NCBI GenBank assembly: GCA_019639075.1
Contig: JAHBSO010000009.1
Coordinates: forward strand, 1 to 64,000
Length of the DNA stretch: 64,000 nt
Origin: Actinomycetota bacterium
GTDB lineage: Bacteria; Actinomycetota; Acidimicrobiia; Acidimicrobiales; Iamiaceae
Direction: 5' to 3'
Below are positions 42,201 to 50,925 of the stretch, piece after piece (position 1 is the stretch's first letter; each line of letters opens with the position of its first letter). The notes under the pieces are model-generated. The model was not told the DNA's origin. It worked only from the letters and a program-made list of their open reading frames with translations, and did not search any database. Made by a program: the position numbers and the translations under genes.

Positions 42201-42848
42201 TCAGACGGGATCCGGGGCCCGGTGCTCCTGGTAGAAGGACAGCACCTGCAGCTCGAGCGCGAGGTCGACCTTCCGGAGGAACGCCCCCTCGGGCACGGTG
42301 ATGACCGTCGGGGCGAAGTTGAGGATGGACTTGATCCCGGCCGCCACCAGCTGGTCGGCGACGCCCTGAGCCGCGACGGCGGGGGTGGCGATGATGCCGA
42401 TCGAGATGCCCAGCTCCTCGACGAGGTGGGGAAGGTCGTCGGGGTGGTGGACCTGCACCCCGTGGATGCGGCTCCCGACCTTGTCGACGTCCGCGTCGAT
42501 CAGGCACGCGACGGGGAAGCCCCGCTCGGTGAACCCGCCGTAGTTGGCGAGGGCCTGGCCGAGGTTGCCGGCGCCGACGATCGCGACCGGCCAGTCGTGG
42601 GTCAGCCCGAGCTCGCGGCTCATCTGGAACGCCAGGTACTCGACCTCGTAGCCGACGCCCCGCGTGCCGTAGGAGCCGAGGTAGGACAGGTCCTTGCGGA
42701 CCTTGGCGGCGTTCACGCCGGCCATCTCGGCCAGGCGCTCGCTCGACACGGTGGTGACCTTCTCGTCGAGCAGCTCGGCCAGGCTGCGCAGGTAGACCGG
42801 CAGGCGCGACACCGTCGCTTCCGGGATGTGCCTGGCGCCGTCGGTCAT
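42201..42848 (-). CDS. rex: Redox-sensing transcriptional repressor Rex
   Basis: 215 aa. N-terminal winged helix (IPEATVSRLPVYLRSL, VNAAKVRKDLSYLGSYGTRGVGY) and C-terminal NAD(H)-binding Rossmann domain (VAIVGAGNLGQALANY, IIATPAVAAQGVADQL). NADH binding releases Rex from DNA. It heads a rex-hem gene run, as in Streptomyces (rex-hemACD). A Rex-like operator overlaps its own promoter. Confidence 0.97.
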   Translation of the reverse strand: MTDGARHIPEATVSRLPVYLRSLAELLDEKVTTVSSERLAEMAGVNAAKVRKDLSYLGSYGTRGVGYEVEYLAFQMSRELGLTHDWPVAIVGAGNLGQALANYGGFTERGFPVACLIDADVDKVGSRIHGVQVHHPDDLPHLVEELGISIGIIATPAVAAQGVADQLVAAGIKSILNFAPTVITVPEGAFLRKVDLALELQVLSFYQEHRAPDPV

Positions 42849-42854
42849 GGGGCG

Positions 42855-42885
42855 ACCCTAACGCCCTCGTGCACGAGTTCACAAA
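42855..42885 (-). promoter_or_regulatory. rex promoter with overlapping Rex-like operator
   Basis: On the minus strand TTGTGAACTCGTGCACGA-like sequence (42885-42868) gives a full TTGTGAA left half-site and a weaker right half (TGCACG against TTCACA). It overlaps a -35 candidate TTGTGA; 18 bases later comes TAGGGT (42860-42855), and the ATG follows 6 bases after that. The arrangement predicts autorepression and a leaderless mRNA. Confidence 0.55.
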
Positions 42886-42934
42886 GCACCCCGAACCCCG
42901 GCGTCGCGGGACCGCCGGAGCGACCGGAGGGGCC

Positions 42935-44428
42935 TCAGCGCAGGGCGCGGCGCAGGATCTTGCCGGAGAGGTTCGTGGGCACCTCGTCGACGAAGTTGAC
43001 CTTCTGCGGGCACTTGTACCGGGCCAGCTGCTGGGCGCAGTGCTCGATGATGGCGTCCTCCTCGAGCGCGAAGCCCGGCTCGGGGACGACGAACGCCTTG
43101 ACCGCCTCGCCCGTGTGGGGGTGGGGAACGCCGACGACCGCGCAGTCGCGGACACCGGGCATCTCCATGACCACCTCCTCGACCTCGGCCGGGTAGACGT
43201 TGAAGCCCGACACGATGATCAGGTCCTTCGCCCGGTCGACCAGGTAGAGGAAGCCCTCGTCGTCGACCAGCGCGACGTCGCCGGTGTGGAGCCAGCCGTC
43301 CTCGTCGACGGTGGCCCGCGTCGCCTCGGCGTCGTTCCAGTACCCCTGGAACACGTTGGGACCGCGCACCCAGATCTCCCCCGGATCGCCGACGAGCGCG
43401 TCCTCCCCGCTGGTGTCCACCAGGCGGAGCTCGACGTCGTCGACCGCCGCACCCACCGACCCGGGCCGGTACGGCAGGCCGATCGAGGCGGTGACCACCG
43501 GTGACGCCTCGGTCAGGCCGTAGCCCTCACCGATCTCCAACCCGAAGCGGTCCTTGATCGCCCGGGAGATCCCCGGGTCGAGCTGCGCGGCGCCCGAGGT
43601 GGCGACCTTCACCGTGGCGAACGAGTCCGGTTCGAGCGAGAAGAGCGACGCCCACGCGGCCCACATCGTCGGGGCGCCGGCCACGACGCTGACCCGGTGC
43701 TTGTTGATCGCCTCGATCGCCGACACGGGGTCGAACCGCTCCACGAGGAGCACCGACGCTCCGGCGGCCAGGGCCGCACCCAGGATCACGTTCAGACCGA
43801 AGATGTGGAAGAGCGGCAGCACCCCGAAGGTCACGTCGTCGGACTCGCCCCGGCCGTCGCCCCGGAGCGCGAGCACCTGCCCGATGTTGGCGAGCAGGTT
43901 GCCGTGGGAGAGCATCGCCGCCTTCGGGAACCCTGCGGTGCCGCTGGTGAAGATGAGCGCGGCGAGGTCCTCCGGATCGCGCTCGACGATCGGCACCGGC
44001 TCGGCCACGAGCAGGTCGTCGAGCGCCACGCCCCCGGCCTCGGCCCCCTTGCCGTGGATGATGAACTCGAGCACGGGGAGGTGCTCGACGTCGACCTTGG
44101 CCGCGGTGTCGCGACCGGACGGGCCGACCACCAGCGCCCGCGCGCCGACGGAGGCCAGCTCGCGCTCGAGCTCCAGCGGCGGACTCAGCGGGTTGAGCGG
44201 CACCGCCACCGCACCGACCCCCAGGATGGCCAGGTAGTTGACGACGAAGTACCAGTTGTTCGCACAGAGGATGGCGACCCGGTCCCCCGGCTCGATCCCG
44301 AGGCCCACGAACCCGCCGCGCAGGTGGGCGACCTGCTCGCGGAGGGTGCCGTAGTCGGTCACCCGGCCCCGGCTGATCAGCACCGGATCCTCGGCCGGGT
44401 GGTTCTCGATGATCGAGGCGAGGTTCAC
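42935..44428 (-). CDS. AMP-forming acyl-CoA synthetase
   Basis: 497 aa, ANL-superfamily ligase. AMP-binding motif ALIFTSGTAGFPKAAML, GEGYGLTEASPVVT, the DGWLHTGD hinge region, DRAKDLIIVSGFNVYPAE and the C-terminal catalytic lysine in NLSGKILRR are intact. It activates a carboxylic acid, probably a medium or long fatty acid, to its CoA ester; the substrate cannot be told from sequence. GTG start at 44428. It lies upstream of rex with an 86-base gap. Confidence 0.9.
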   Translation of the reverse strand: MNLASIIENHPAEDPVLISRGRVTDYGTLREQVAHLRGGFVGLGIEPGDRVAILCANNWYFVVNYLAILGVGAVAVPLNPLSPPLELERELASVGARALVVGPSGRDTAAKVDVEHLPVLEFIIHGKGAEAGGVALDDLLVAEPVPIVERDPEDLAALIFTSGTAGFPKAAMLSHGNLLANIGQVLALRGDGRGESDDVTFGVLPLFHIFGLNVILGAALAAGASVLLVERFDPVSAIEAINKHRVSVVAGAPTMWAAWASLFSLEPDSFATVKVATSGAAQLDPGISRAIKDRFGLEIGEGYGLTEASPVVTASIGLPYRPGSVGAAVDDVELRLVDTSGEDALVGDPGEIWVRGPNVFQGYWNDAEATRATVDEDGWLHTGDVALVDDEGFLYLVDRAKDLIIVSGFNVYPAEVEEVVMEMPGVRDCAVVGVPHPHTGEAVKAFVVPEPGFALEEDAIIEHCAQQLARYKCPQKVNFVDEVPTNLSGKILRRALR

Positions 44429-44615
44429 TGGCGGTCCTCAGGCGACGGCGGGCGGAGCTGGGAACCGACCACGCAGCGAGCAGGGTGGCGGCCCCCCGAT
44501 CTCCGTGCGTCCCGTTCGGGAGCCTACGGCCGAAGCCGCTCCGCCACCAGTGACCCACCGGGGTTCGGCACCGGAGTGCCCACGCCGTGCTGCGGTCGGG
44601 TGCCACACTGCCCCG

Positions 44616-45599
44616 GTGAGCACGCGATCGGTCCGGTGCGAGGGCCTGACCAAGTCCTTCGAGGGCGAGCCGGCGCTCGATGGCCTCACCATCGACGTCC
44701 GGCCCGGCGAGGTGCTCGCGCTCCTCGGTCCGAACGGCGCCGGCAAGACCACCACGATGCGCCTGCTCAACGGGGTGCTGACGCCCGACCTCGGTACGGC
44801 CACCGTCCTCGGGCTCGACCCGTGGGCGCAGGGCACCGAGCTCCGCCGGCGCACCGGCGTCCTCACCGAGAACGCCGGTCTCGACGAGCGGTTCACCGCA
44901 CTGGAGAACCTCGTGACCACGGCCGAGCTCCGGGGCATGGACCGCAGCGCCGCCCGGGTGAGGGCCGGCGAGCTCCTCGAACGGTTCGGCATGGGCCACC
45001 GCGCCGACGCGCGGGTCCAGGGCTTCTCCACCGGCCAGCGGAAGCGGGTGGCGCTCGCCCGGGCCCTGCTCCACGACCCCGAGCTCCTGTACCTCGACGA
45101 GCCGACCTCGGGCCTCGATCCGGCCGCCACCCGCGACGTCGTCGAGCTGATCGCCTCGTTGACCGCGGAGCGGGGACGCACCGTCGTGCTGTGCACGCAC
45201 TTCCTCGGCGAGGCGGGGAAGCTGGCCTCGCGGATGGCGGTGCTGTTCCAGGGCCGGCTCCACGCGTTCGGCACGCCCGACCAGCTCGCCGCCGACCTGT
45301 GGTCCGACACCGAGGTCCGCCTCGACGTCGGTGGCCCCGCCTCGACGGAGCTCCTCGTCGCGCTGGCGGCGGTGGAGCCGGTGGTGCAGGCCGTGCCGAC
45401 CGACGACGGCGCACTCGTGCGCGTCCGGTCGGCGGACGTGACGCCGAGCCTCGTGCGGGCCTGCGTCGCGGCCGGGGTCGACGTCCACGCCGTCACGCCC
45501 CGGGCCCGCACCCTCGAGGACGTCTACTTCGAGGTCGAGGCCCGCGCCCAGGCCCAGGGCACCGACGACGGGCTCGGTGCCCGACCGGTGGCGACGTGA
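44616..45599 (+). CDS. ABC transporter ATP-binding protein
   Basis: 327 aa from GTG 44616 (VSTRSVRCEGLTKSF); an upstream in-frame start would add ~69 Pro/Arg-rich residues. Walker A is GPNGAGKTT, the signature is the degenerate FSTGQRKRVALARALL and Walker B is LLYLDEPTSGLD. The ~100-residue C-terminal extension resembles that of NatA/DrrA-type exporters. Coupled (GTGA) to the permease gene. Confidence 0.93.
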   Translation: MSTRSVRCEGLTKSFEGEPALDGLTIDVRPGEVLALLGPNGAGKTTTMRLLNGVLTPDLGTATVLGLDPWAQGTELRRRTGVLTENAGLDERFTALENLVTTAELRGMDRSAARVRAGELLERFGMGHRADARVQGFSTGQRKRVALARALLHDPELLYLDEPTSGLDPAATRDVVELIASLTAERGRTVVLCTHFLGEAGKLASRMAVLFQGRLHAFGTPDQLAADLWSDTEVRLDVGGPASTELLVALAAVEPVVQAVPTDDGALVRVRSADVTPSLVRACVAAGVDVHAVTPRARTLEDVYFEVEARAQAQGTDDGLGARPVAT

Positions 45600-46426
45600 G
45601 CGCGACCGTCCCCCGCAGGGAGGGCACCGACTGGCGGGTCGTGCGGGCCATGTTGCGCCGCGACCTGGGCGCGATCGTCCGGTCGAAGGCGCTGCTGCTC
45701 CCCATGCTCTTCCTCCCGACCGTCCTGCTCGTGCTGCTGCCGCTGTCGATCGGCCTGGCCGCCAACGGCAAGACCGTGCGGGTCGAGCGGGCCCTGGAGC
45801 TGCTGCCGGAGCGGCTCGTCGCCCCGGTGCTGTCGCACCCGCCCGACGAACGGCTGATCATCCTCGTGCTCGGCTACCTCGTGGCCCCGCTCTTCCTGAT
45901 CGTGCCGCTCATGGTCTCGGCGGTGACCGCGTCGGACACGTTCGCCGGCGAGAAGGAGCGGCGCACGCTGGAGACCCTCCTGCACCTGCCGATCCGCGAC
46001 CGCGACCTCTACCTCTCGAAGCTGCTCGGGGGGTTCCTGCCGGCCACGATCGTCTCGTGGGTCGGCTTCGTGCTCTACGCGGTCCTCGCCAACATCATCT
46101 GCTGGCCGGTCATGGGACGGATCTTCCTGCCCACCTGGAAGTGGACGATCCTCATCTTCTGGGTGGCCCCGGCGGTCGCCGCGCTCGGCCTCGGCGTCAT
46201 GGTCCGGGTGTCGACCCGGGTGGACACCACCCAGGAGGCCCAGCAGCTCGGTGGGGCCGTCGTGCTCCCCCTCGTGATGCTCGCGGTCGGTCAGACGACC
46301 GGCCTCCTCCTCACCGGTCCGATCGTCTCGATCGTCGCCGGAGCGGTGGTGTGGGCCATCGCCGCGTTCCTCAACCTCCGCGGCGCGAAGGCGTTCACCC
46401 GCGACCGGATGGGCTCGCGCCTCTGA
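45596..46426 (+). CDS. ABC-2 type permease
   Basis: 276 aa from GTG 45596, overlapping the ATPase stop. About six helices; the pattern of a cytosolic start, an extracellular loop (VRVERALELLPERLV), FAGEKERRTLETLLHLPIRDRDLYLSK and a final helix ending in RGAKAFTRDRMGSRL is typical of ABC-2/NatB-like exporter subunits. Substrate unknown (natively a drug, ion or lipid exporter). Confidence 0.88.
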   Translation: MSATVPRREGTDWRVVRAMLRRDLGAIVRSKALLLPMLFLPTVLLVLLPLSIGLAANGKTVRVERALELLPERLVAPVLSHPPDERLIILVLGYLVAPLFLIVPLMVSAVTASDTFAGEKERRTLETLLHLPIRDRDLYLSKLLGGFLPATIVSWVGFVLYAVLANIICWPVMGRIFLPTWKWTILIFWVAPAVAALGLGVMVRVSTRVDTTQEAQQLGGAVVLPLVMLAVGQTTGLLLTGPIVSIVAGAVVWAIAAFLNLRGAKAFTRDRMGSRL

Positions 46427-46429
46427 GCC

Positions 46430-46516
46430 TCAGGCGAGGATGACGAGCTGGATCGTCGCCGCCAGCAGGATCATGGCGAGCAGCGCGGCGAGGACGATGG
46501 TGGTTCCCTGTCTCAC
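46430..46516 (-). CDS. Tiny single-helix membrane peptide coupled to SAM hydrolase
   Basis: GTG at 46516 overlaps the SAM-hydrolase stop as GTGA; 28 residues, VRQGTTIVLAALLAMILL then AATIQLVILA, to a TGA at 46430. A short basic start and one ~22-residue hydrophobic helix look like a real small membrane protein, not noise. No family recognised. Confidence 0.55.
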   Translation of the reverse strand: MRQGTTIVLAALLAMILLAATIQLVILA

Positions 46517-47379
46517 GACTTCTCCCTCAGCACGACCGGGGTGGTGACCGACGGCGGGACGGCGGCCTCGTCGTCGGCGAGGAGCACGAGCTGCACCTCG
46601 GCACCGGTGCCGATGCCGAGCTCCTCGGCGGCCGACGACCGGTCGACGGCGATCGACAGCAGACCGTAGGAGTCGACGACGAGGCCGATCTCGCCGGTCT
46701 TGATCTCGGCGTAGGTGTCGTGGCGGGTGCCGGTGCGCGACCGCCCCTCGAACCGCAGGCCGATGCGGTCGCCCCAGGCGCCGACCTCGTCGGGGTCGAC
46801 GTTGAGCTGGAGGTTGCCGAACCGGTCGGTCCACAGCACCTCGGCGATCAGGGCGTCGTCCTCGATGCGGGTGATCGGGACCATCGCCGGCATCAGGCCG
46901 TTGGTGTCGACCTCGTCGCCGAGCTCGTCGATCGGGACACCGGCGCAGAGGTGGGCCGCCGCCGGTGCGAACACGTCCCGCCCGGCGAAGGTCGGCCCCG
47001 GCGCCCCGAGCTGGTACGCCTCGTTGGTCAGCTCGAACGCCCTCGTCGCGCCCCCGACCATGGCGACCGCCGGGGCGAGCAACCCGTTGTCGGGCCCGAC
47101 GAAGACCGCCGCACCGTCGGCGACCTCGACCGCGATCGCCCGACGGGCGGTGCCCACGCCGGGGTCGACCACGGCGAGCACCACGCCGGGGGCGAGGTAC
47201 TGCGCGGCCCGGGCCAAGGCGAGCCCGCCGGCCCGCACGTCGTGCGCCGGGATCTCGTGGGTGACGTCGACGACGCCGGTCGACGGCGAGATCTGCCGGA
47301 TGACGGAGTGGACGACCCCCACGAACTCGTCGACCGTGCCGTAGTCGGACAGGAACGAGATCGTCGGGTAGGGGCTCAC
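46513..47379 (-). CDS. SAM hydrolase / hydroxide adenosyltransferase (DUF62 family)
   Basis: 288 aa. SFLSDYGTVDEFVGVV, THEIPAHDVRAG, VDPGVGTARR, VGPDNGLL and DRFGNLQLNV are the hallmarks of the DUF62 fold shared with fluorinase and chlorinase; family members without the halogenase loop hydrolyse S-adenosylmethionine to adenosine and methionine. GTG start; a TAGGGT box at 47412-47407 suggests a ~20-base leader. Confidence 0.9.
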   Translation of the reverse strand: MSPYPTISFLSDYGTVDEFVGVVHSVIRQISPSTGVVDVTHEIPAHDVRAGGLALARAAQYLAPGVVLAVVDPGVGTARRAIAVEVADGAAVFVGPDNGLLAPAVAMVGGATRAFELTNEAYQLGAPGPTFAGRDVFAPAAAHLCAGVPIDELGDEVDTNGLMPAMVPITRIEDDALIAEVLWTDRFGNLQLNVDPDEVGAWGDRIGLRFEGRSRTGTRHDTYAEIKTGEIGLVVDSYGLLSIAVDRSSAAEELGIGTGAEVQLVLLADDEAAVPPSVTTPVVLREKS

Positions 47380-47461
47380 GGGGGTGCGGTTCGACTCGAT
47401 GGGACGACCCTACGACGAGCGTCCGCCGATCACGCAGCCGGCGGACCCTCCCGGCCGGCGG

Positions 47462-47656
47462 TCAGCCCGCTTCGGTGTAGCGCTGCTCGAGGTAGCGGTC
47501 GACGTCGCCGCGGCGGATGCGGAGCGACTTGCCGACGCGGGTGGCCGGCAGCTCGTCGGCCTTGATCAGGCGGTACACCGTCATCGTCGACACGCGCATC
47601 TCGGCCGCCACCTCGGCGACCGTGAGGAACGGGTTGTTCGGTGCATCCTCGGACAC
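47462..47656 (-). CDS. Excisionase-type HTH protein, Rv0500A-like
   Basis: 64 aa from GTG 47656, with GGAGGG 10 bases upstream. The whole protein is one MerR-like helix-turn-helix: LTVAEVAAEMRVSTMTVYRLI followed by the wing GKSLRIRRGDVDRYL. In Mycobacterium the homologous small gene also lies next to proC (Rv0500/Rv0500A). DNA targets are unknown. Confidence 0.85.
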   Translation of the reverse strand: MSEDAPNNPFLTVAEVAAEMRVSTMTVYRLIKADELPATRVGKSLRIRRGDVDRYLEQRYTEAG

Positions 47657-47759
47657 GGCGTCCTGACCCTCCGTCTGCGGAACGTCCCGACCGTAGTTGC
47701 GCCCGTTAGCCGATGCCAAGGGCTCGATGGTGGATGGTCGGGGCCGGGCCACGGCCGGG

Positions 47760-48539
47760 TCAACCGAGCTCCCGGCTCCGTTCGGTGGCCGCGGCCACCG
47801 CCGAGGCGAACGCGGCCCGCACCGACGCGTCCTCCAGCGCCCGGACACCGGCCTCGGTGGTCCCCCCGGGAGAGGTCACCTGGGCGCGGAGGTCCACGGG
47901 CGCCTGCCCGGTGGCGAGCAGTGCGGCGGCACCGCGCAACGTCTGCACGGCGAGGTCGGTCGCCACCGGCCGCGGCAGGCCCTGCTCCACCCCAGCGTCG
48001 ACGAGGGCCTCGGCCACCAGGAACACGTAGGCCGGCCCCGACCCGGAGAGCCCGGTGACGGCATCGAGGTCCCGCTCCGCCACCCGGACGACGGTGCCGA
48101 CGGCACCGAGGATCGCCTCGGCCCAGACCAGGTCGGCCTCGCCGGCCGCGGCGCCCCCGGCGATGGCCGCGGCGCCGACGCCCACGAGCGCCGGGGTGTT
48201 GGGCATGGCCCGGACGACGGCGACGCCCGCCGGCACCTCGGCCTCCATCGACGCGAGGCGCACCCCGGCGGCGATCGACAGGATGCGCGCCACGCCGAGG
48301 GCCCCCAAGGCTCGGCAGACGTCGGGCACCTGCTGCGGCTTCACCGCGACGACCGCGGCACCCGCGGCCTCCGGCGCCTCGAGGACGACGAGATCGGGGA
48401 ACCGCTCGGCCAGCTCGGCCCGTCGTTCGCCAGCGGGCTCCACCACGCCGATCGTGCCCGCCTCCCACCCGGCGGCCAGCAGGCCGCCGATCAGCGCCTC
48501 ACCCATCCGCCCGCCACCGACCACCAGCAGTTCGACCAT
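47760..48539 (-). CDS. proC: Pyrroline-5-carboxylate reductase
   Basis: 259 aa, last step of proline synthesis. N-terminal VVGGGRMGEALIGGLLAAG, VVAVKPQQV, RAMPNTPALVG and the C-terminal catalytic region TGLSGSGPAYVFL with TSPGGTTEAGVRALE are intact. A TACCGT box stands 6 bases before the ATG. Confidence 0.96.
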   Translation of the reverse strand: MVELLVVGGGRMGEALIGGLLAAGWEAGTIGVVEPAGERRAELAERFPDLVVLEAPEAAGAAVVAVKPQQVPDVCRALGALGVARILSIAAGVRLASMEAEVPAGVAVVRAMPNTPALVGVGAAAIAGGAAAGEADLVWAEAILGAVGTVVRVAERDLDAVTGLSGSGPAYVFLVAEALVDAGVEQGLPRPVATDLAVQTLRGAAALLATGQAPVDLRAQVTSPGGTTEAGVRALEDASVRAAFASAVAAATERSRELG

Positions 48540-48545
48540 GCCTGC

Positions 48546-48605
48546 ACGGTACGCGGTCGGACCGCAGCAGCTGCCACGAGGTGAGCACAGCCACTGCGGT
48601 CCGAC
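48546..48605 (-). promoter_or_regulatory. proC promoter box and upstream inverted repeat
   Basis: TACCGT at 48551-48546 precedes the proC ATG by 6 bases. Next to it a perfect 12-bp inverted repeat, GTCGGACCGCAG (48556-48567) and CTGCGGTCCGAC (48594-48605), covers the -15 to -65 region. It could be an operator or the 3' hairpin of the upstream mRNA. Confidence 0.4.
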
Positions 48606-48708
48606 GAGGTTCCCGCTGCCGCCAGGCCTTCCGAGCCGCCGAACCCGGGAACGCCAGGATCAAAGCACAGAACATCATGAAATGCAATGAGATGACGGGT
48701 GGTCTGAT

Positions 48709-49176
48709 TCAATCGGTGAAGCGGCTGGCGAACCCGATCCGCAGCGCCGGGCGGAAGGTCTGCTCGACGTAGGCCCAGAGCGACCCGATGATGCGGTCGA
48801 GCTCGTCGTCGGTGACCGCCGAGATCGGCAGGCGCCCCTTCAGGAAGATCGCGTCCTCGTCGCCGATCGTGAATGCAGCGCCGTTGAACCCCTCGTTCCG
48901 CCGGAGCAGGTGCTCGTAGAAGCGGGCGTGGTCCTCCTCCGGCGCGGGCATGACGTAGGTCTCGTAGCGGAGGGTGCGCTGGGCGATGGTCAACCAGACC
49001 GTGGTCGTCTGCTTCTCCTCGCCGGCCAGGCGCACGAACCATCGCCGCATGCTGGGCTCGGTCCGGTCGACCGCCAGGACCAGGGGGTTCTCCTCCAGCT
49101 CCCGGGCGAGGTAGGCATCGATCGCCGCCTCGATCTCGTCGAGCTCGTCGTCGGACGCCGGCGCCGGGGTGCCCAC
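48709..49176 (-). CDS. YbjN-domain protein
   Basis: 155 aa, GTG start 2 bases after the mshA stop. The fold type is the YbjN/type-III-chaperone-like domain: WFVRLAGEEKQTTTVWLTI, TLRYETYVMPAPEED, YEHLLRRNEGFNGAAF. Many actinobacteria carry a YbjN protein beside mshA (e.g. Rv0487 by Rv0486). Molecular role is unknown. Confidence 0.85.
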   Translation of the reverse strand: MGTPAPASDDELDEIEAAIDAYLARELEENPLVLAVDRTEPSMRRWFVRLAGEEKQTTTVWLTIAQRTLRYETYVMPAPEEDHARFYEHLLRRNEGFNGAAFTIGDEDAIFLKGRLPISAVTDDELDRIIGSLWAYVEQTFRPALRIGFASRFTD

Positions 49177-49178
49177 GG

Positions 49179-50393
49179 TCAGGCGGCGCAGTCGACCGGC
49201 TGCCGGGTGGCCAGGTCGCCGTAGATCCGGCGCAGGCGGGCGGCGGCGGTCGACCAGGTGTAGCGGGCGGCGCGGGCGGACGCACTCGCGCCCATCTCGG
49301 CGGCCCGGACCGGATCGGCCAGCAGCGTGGTGACGGCCTCGGCGAACGCCGCGGGGTCGCGCTCGTCGACCAGGAGCCCGGTGCGCCCGTGTTCGACCAG
49401 CGTGCGCAGGCCGCCGACCGCAGCGGCGACGACCGGCGTGCCGCAGGCTGCGGCCTCCAGGGCCACGAGGCCGAACGACTCGGACCGGCTCGGCACCACG
49501 ACCACGTCGGCGGCGCGGTACCAGGTCGACAGCAGGTGGTGGGGCTGGGGTGCGACCCAGGTGATGCGCTCGGCGACGCCCAGGGCCTCGGCCAGCGCCC
49601 GGACCCGGGCCAGCTCGGCGTCACCCTCTTCGCCGCTCGGCCCGCCGACGACCACGAGCCGGGCCCGCTGGTCGGCCAGCTCGGCCAGTGCCCCCACGGC
49701 GACGTCGAGGCCCTTCAGCGGCTGGATCCGCCCGACGAACAGCAGCAGCGGCACCCGCTCCGGGAGCCCGACGGCCCGACGGGCCCCGGCACGGTCGCCG
49801 GGCGCGAAGAAGGCGTGCTGGACCCCGGGCGGAACGATCTCGATGCGCTCCCGGGACGCGCCGTACAGGCGGACGAGCTGGGCCCGCTCCTCGACGGAGT
49901 TGGCGAGGATCACGTCGGAGCAGCCGATGACCTCGGCCTCGGCCTCGATCCGACGGTCGGGCTCGGGGTCGCCGGTCTCGGCCTTGACCCGGGCGAGGGT
50001 GTGGAAGGTCGACACCAGCGGCAGGTCGAGGCGGTGCTTCACCCGGTGCCCGACGACCCCGGACAACCAGTAGTTGGCGTGGAGCACGTCGACCGGTGCG
50101 GCGAGCAGACGGCGCTCGAGCTCGGCGGTGAACTCGTCGACGACGTCCGGCAGCGCCTCCTTCGGGAGGTCGACCGCACCGGCGTCGAGGTGCACGACCC
50201 GGAACCCGGGTTCGACCGCGACCTCGTCGGGCAGGTCGGCGCCGTCGCGCCGCACGTAGACGGTGGTGCGCACCCCCGACTGGGCCAGCGACGCCGCGAG
50301 CTCGCGCACGTAGACGTTCATGCCGCCGCTGTCGCCGATGCCGGGCTGCACCAGCGGCGACGAGTGCAGGGAGAGAACGGCGAGGTCCACCAC
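49179..50393 (-). CDS. mshA: D-inositol-3-phosphate glycosyltransferase
   Basis: 404-aa GT4 enzyme, first step of mycothiol synthesis (GlcNAc transfer to inositol-3-phosphate). VLSLHSSPLVQPGIGDSGGMN (donor loop region), VSTFHTLARVK, GRIQPLKGLDVAVGAL and the ESFGLVALEAAACGTPVVA nucleotide site match MshA. The GTG at 50393 (or the adjacent GTG at 50390) is preceded by TGAGGA; the frame continues upstream through the XRE gene only as Arg-rich sequence. Confidence 0.92.
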   Translation of the reverse strand: MVDLAVLSLHSSPLVQPGIGDSGGMNVYVRELAASLAQSGVRTTVYVRRDGADLPDEVAVEPGFRVVHLDAGAVDLPKEALPDVVDEFTAELERRLLAAPVDVLHANYWLSGVVGHRVKHRLDLPLVSTFHTLARVKAETGDPEPDRRIEAEAEVIGCSDVILANSVEERAQLVRLYGASRERIEIVPPGVQHAFFAPGDRAGARRAVGLPERVPLLLFVGRIQPLKGLDVAVGALAELADQRARLVVVGGPSGEEGDAELARVRALAEALGVAERITWVAPQPHHLLSTWYRAADVVVVPSRSESFGLVALEAAACGTPVVAAAVGGLRTLVEHGRTGLLVDERDPAAFAEAVTTLLADPVRAAEMGASASARAARYTWSTAAARLRRIYGDLATRQPVDCAA

Positions 50394-50398
50394 GATCC

Positions 50399-50866
50399 TC
50401 AGGAACGCTCGGCGTTCGCTCCGGATTCCCGTTCGGCGGCCTGGTCGTCGGCCTCGGCCCCGTCCTCCTCGGCCCCCGCCCCGGCCTCGCCGGTGGCGTC
50501 GGGCCCGAACCCGGCAGCCCGCCGTTCGGCCTGGAAGGACTCGTAGATCTGGACGAGGGTGCGCTTCTGCTCCTCGTTGAGCCACGGATCGCGACGGATC
50601 TCGGTGGTCAGGTCGGCCGCCCCGGGTTCGGCGTCGAGGATCCCCGCCCGCACGTAGAGCGTCTCGCTGCTGATCTCGAGCGCCCGGGCGATCTGCTGGA
50701 GGATCTCCGCCGACGGCTTCCGCAGGCCACGCTCGATCTGGCTCAGGTACGGGTTGGAGATGCCGGCCATCTCCGAGAGCTTGCGCAGGGACAGGTGACC
50801 GACACGGCGCTGCTCGCGGATGAACTCACCCAGGTCCCTCCAACGGGTCTCGAGCTCGGACGACAT
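50399..50866 (-). CDS. XRE-family transcriptional regulator
   Basis: 155 aa. N-terminal HTH_3 domain (FIREQRRVGHLSLRKLSEMAGISNPYLSQIERG quoted by its core LRKLSEMAG and SNPYLSQIERG). A helical middle (NEEQKRTLVQIYESFQAERR) and an acidic low-complexity tail follow. The mycobacterial homologue lies near heparin-binding haemagglutinin; here it is 5 bases upstream of mshA, so they are co-transcribed. A TACGGT box lies 7 bases before the ATG. Confidence 0.88.
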   Translation of the reverse strand: MSSELETRWRDLGEFIREQRRVGHLSLRKLSEMAGISNPYLSQIERGLRKPSAEILQQIARALEISSETLYVRAGILDAEPGAADLTTEIRRDPWLNEEQKRTLVQIYESFQAERRAAGFGPDATGEAGAGAEEDGAEADDQAAERESGANAERS

Positions 50867-50873
50867 GGCAGGA

Positions 50874-50879
50874 ACCGTA
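50874..50879 (-). promoter_or_regulatory. Leaderless-type -10 box of the XRE-mshA-ybjN genes
   Basis: TACGGT, seven bases, then the ATG of the XRE regulator. Confidence 0.4.
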
Positions 50880-50925
50880 GGTCAGCGCCCCGACCCGACC
50901 CCAACCAGGCCGGACGGGCAGCGGG

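Noticed and set aside
48499-48687. 62-codon frame between proC and ybjN
   Set aside because: Overlaps the proC start region out of frame, has no ribosome site, and its sequence is basic and unstructured after a short hydrophobic start.
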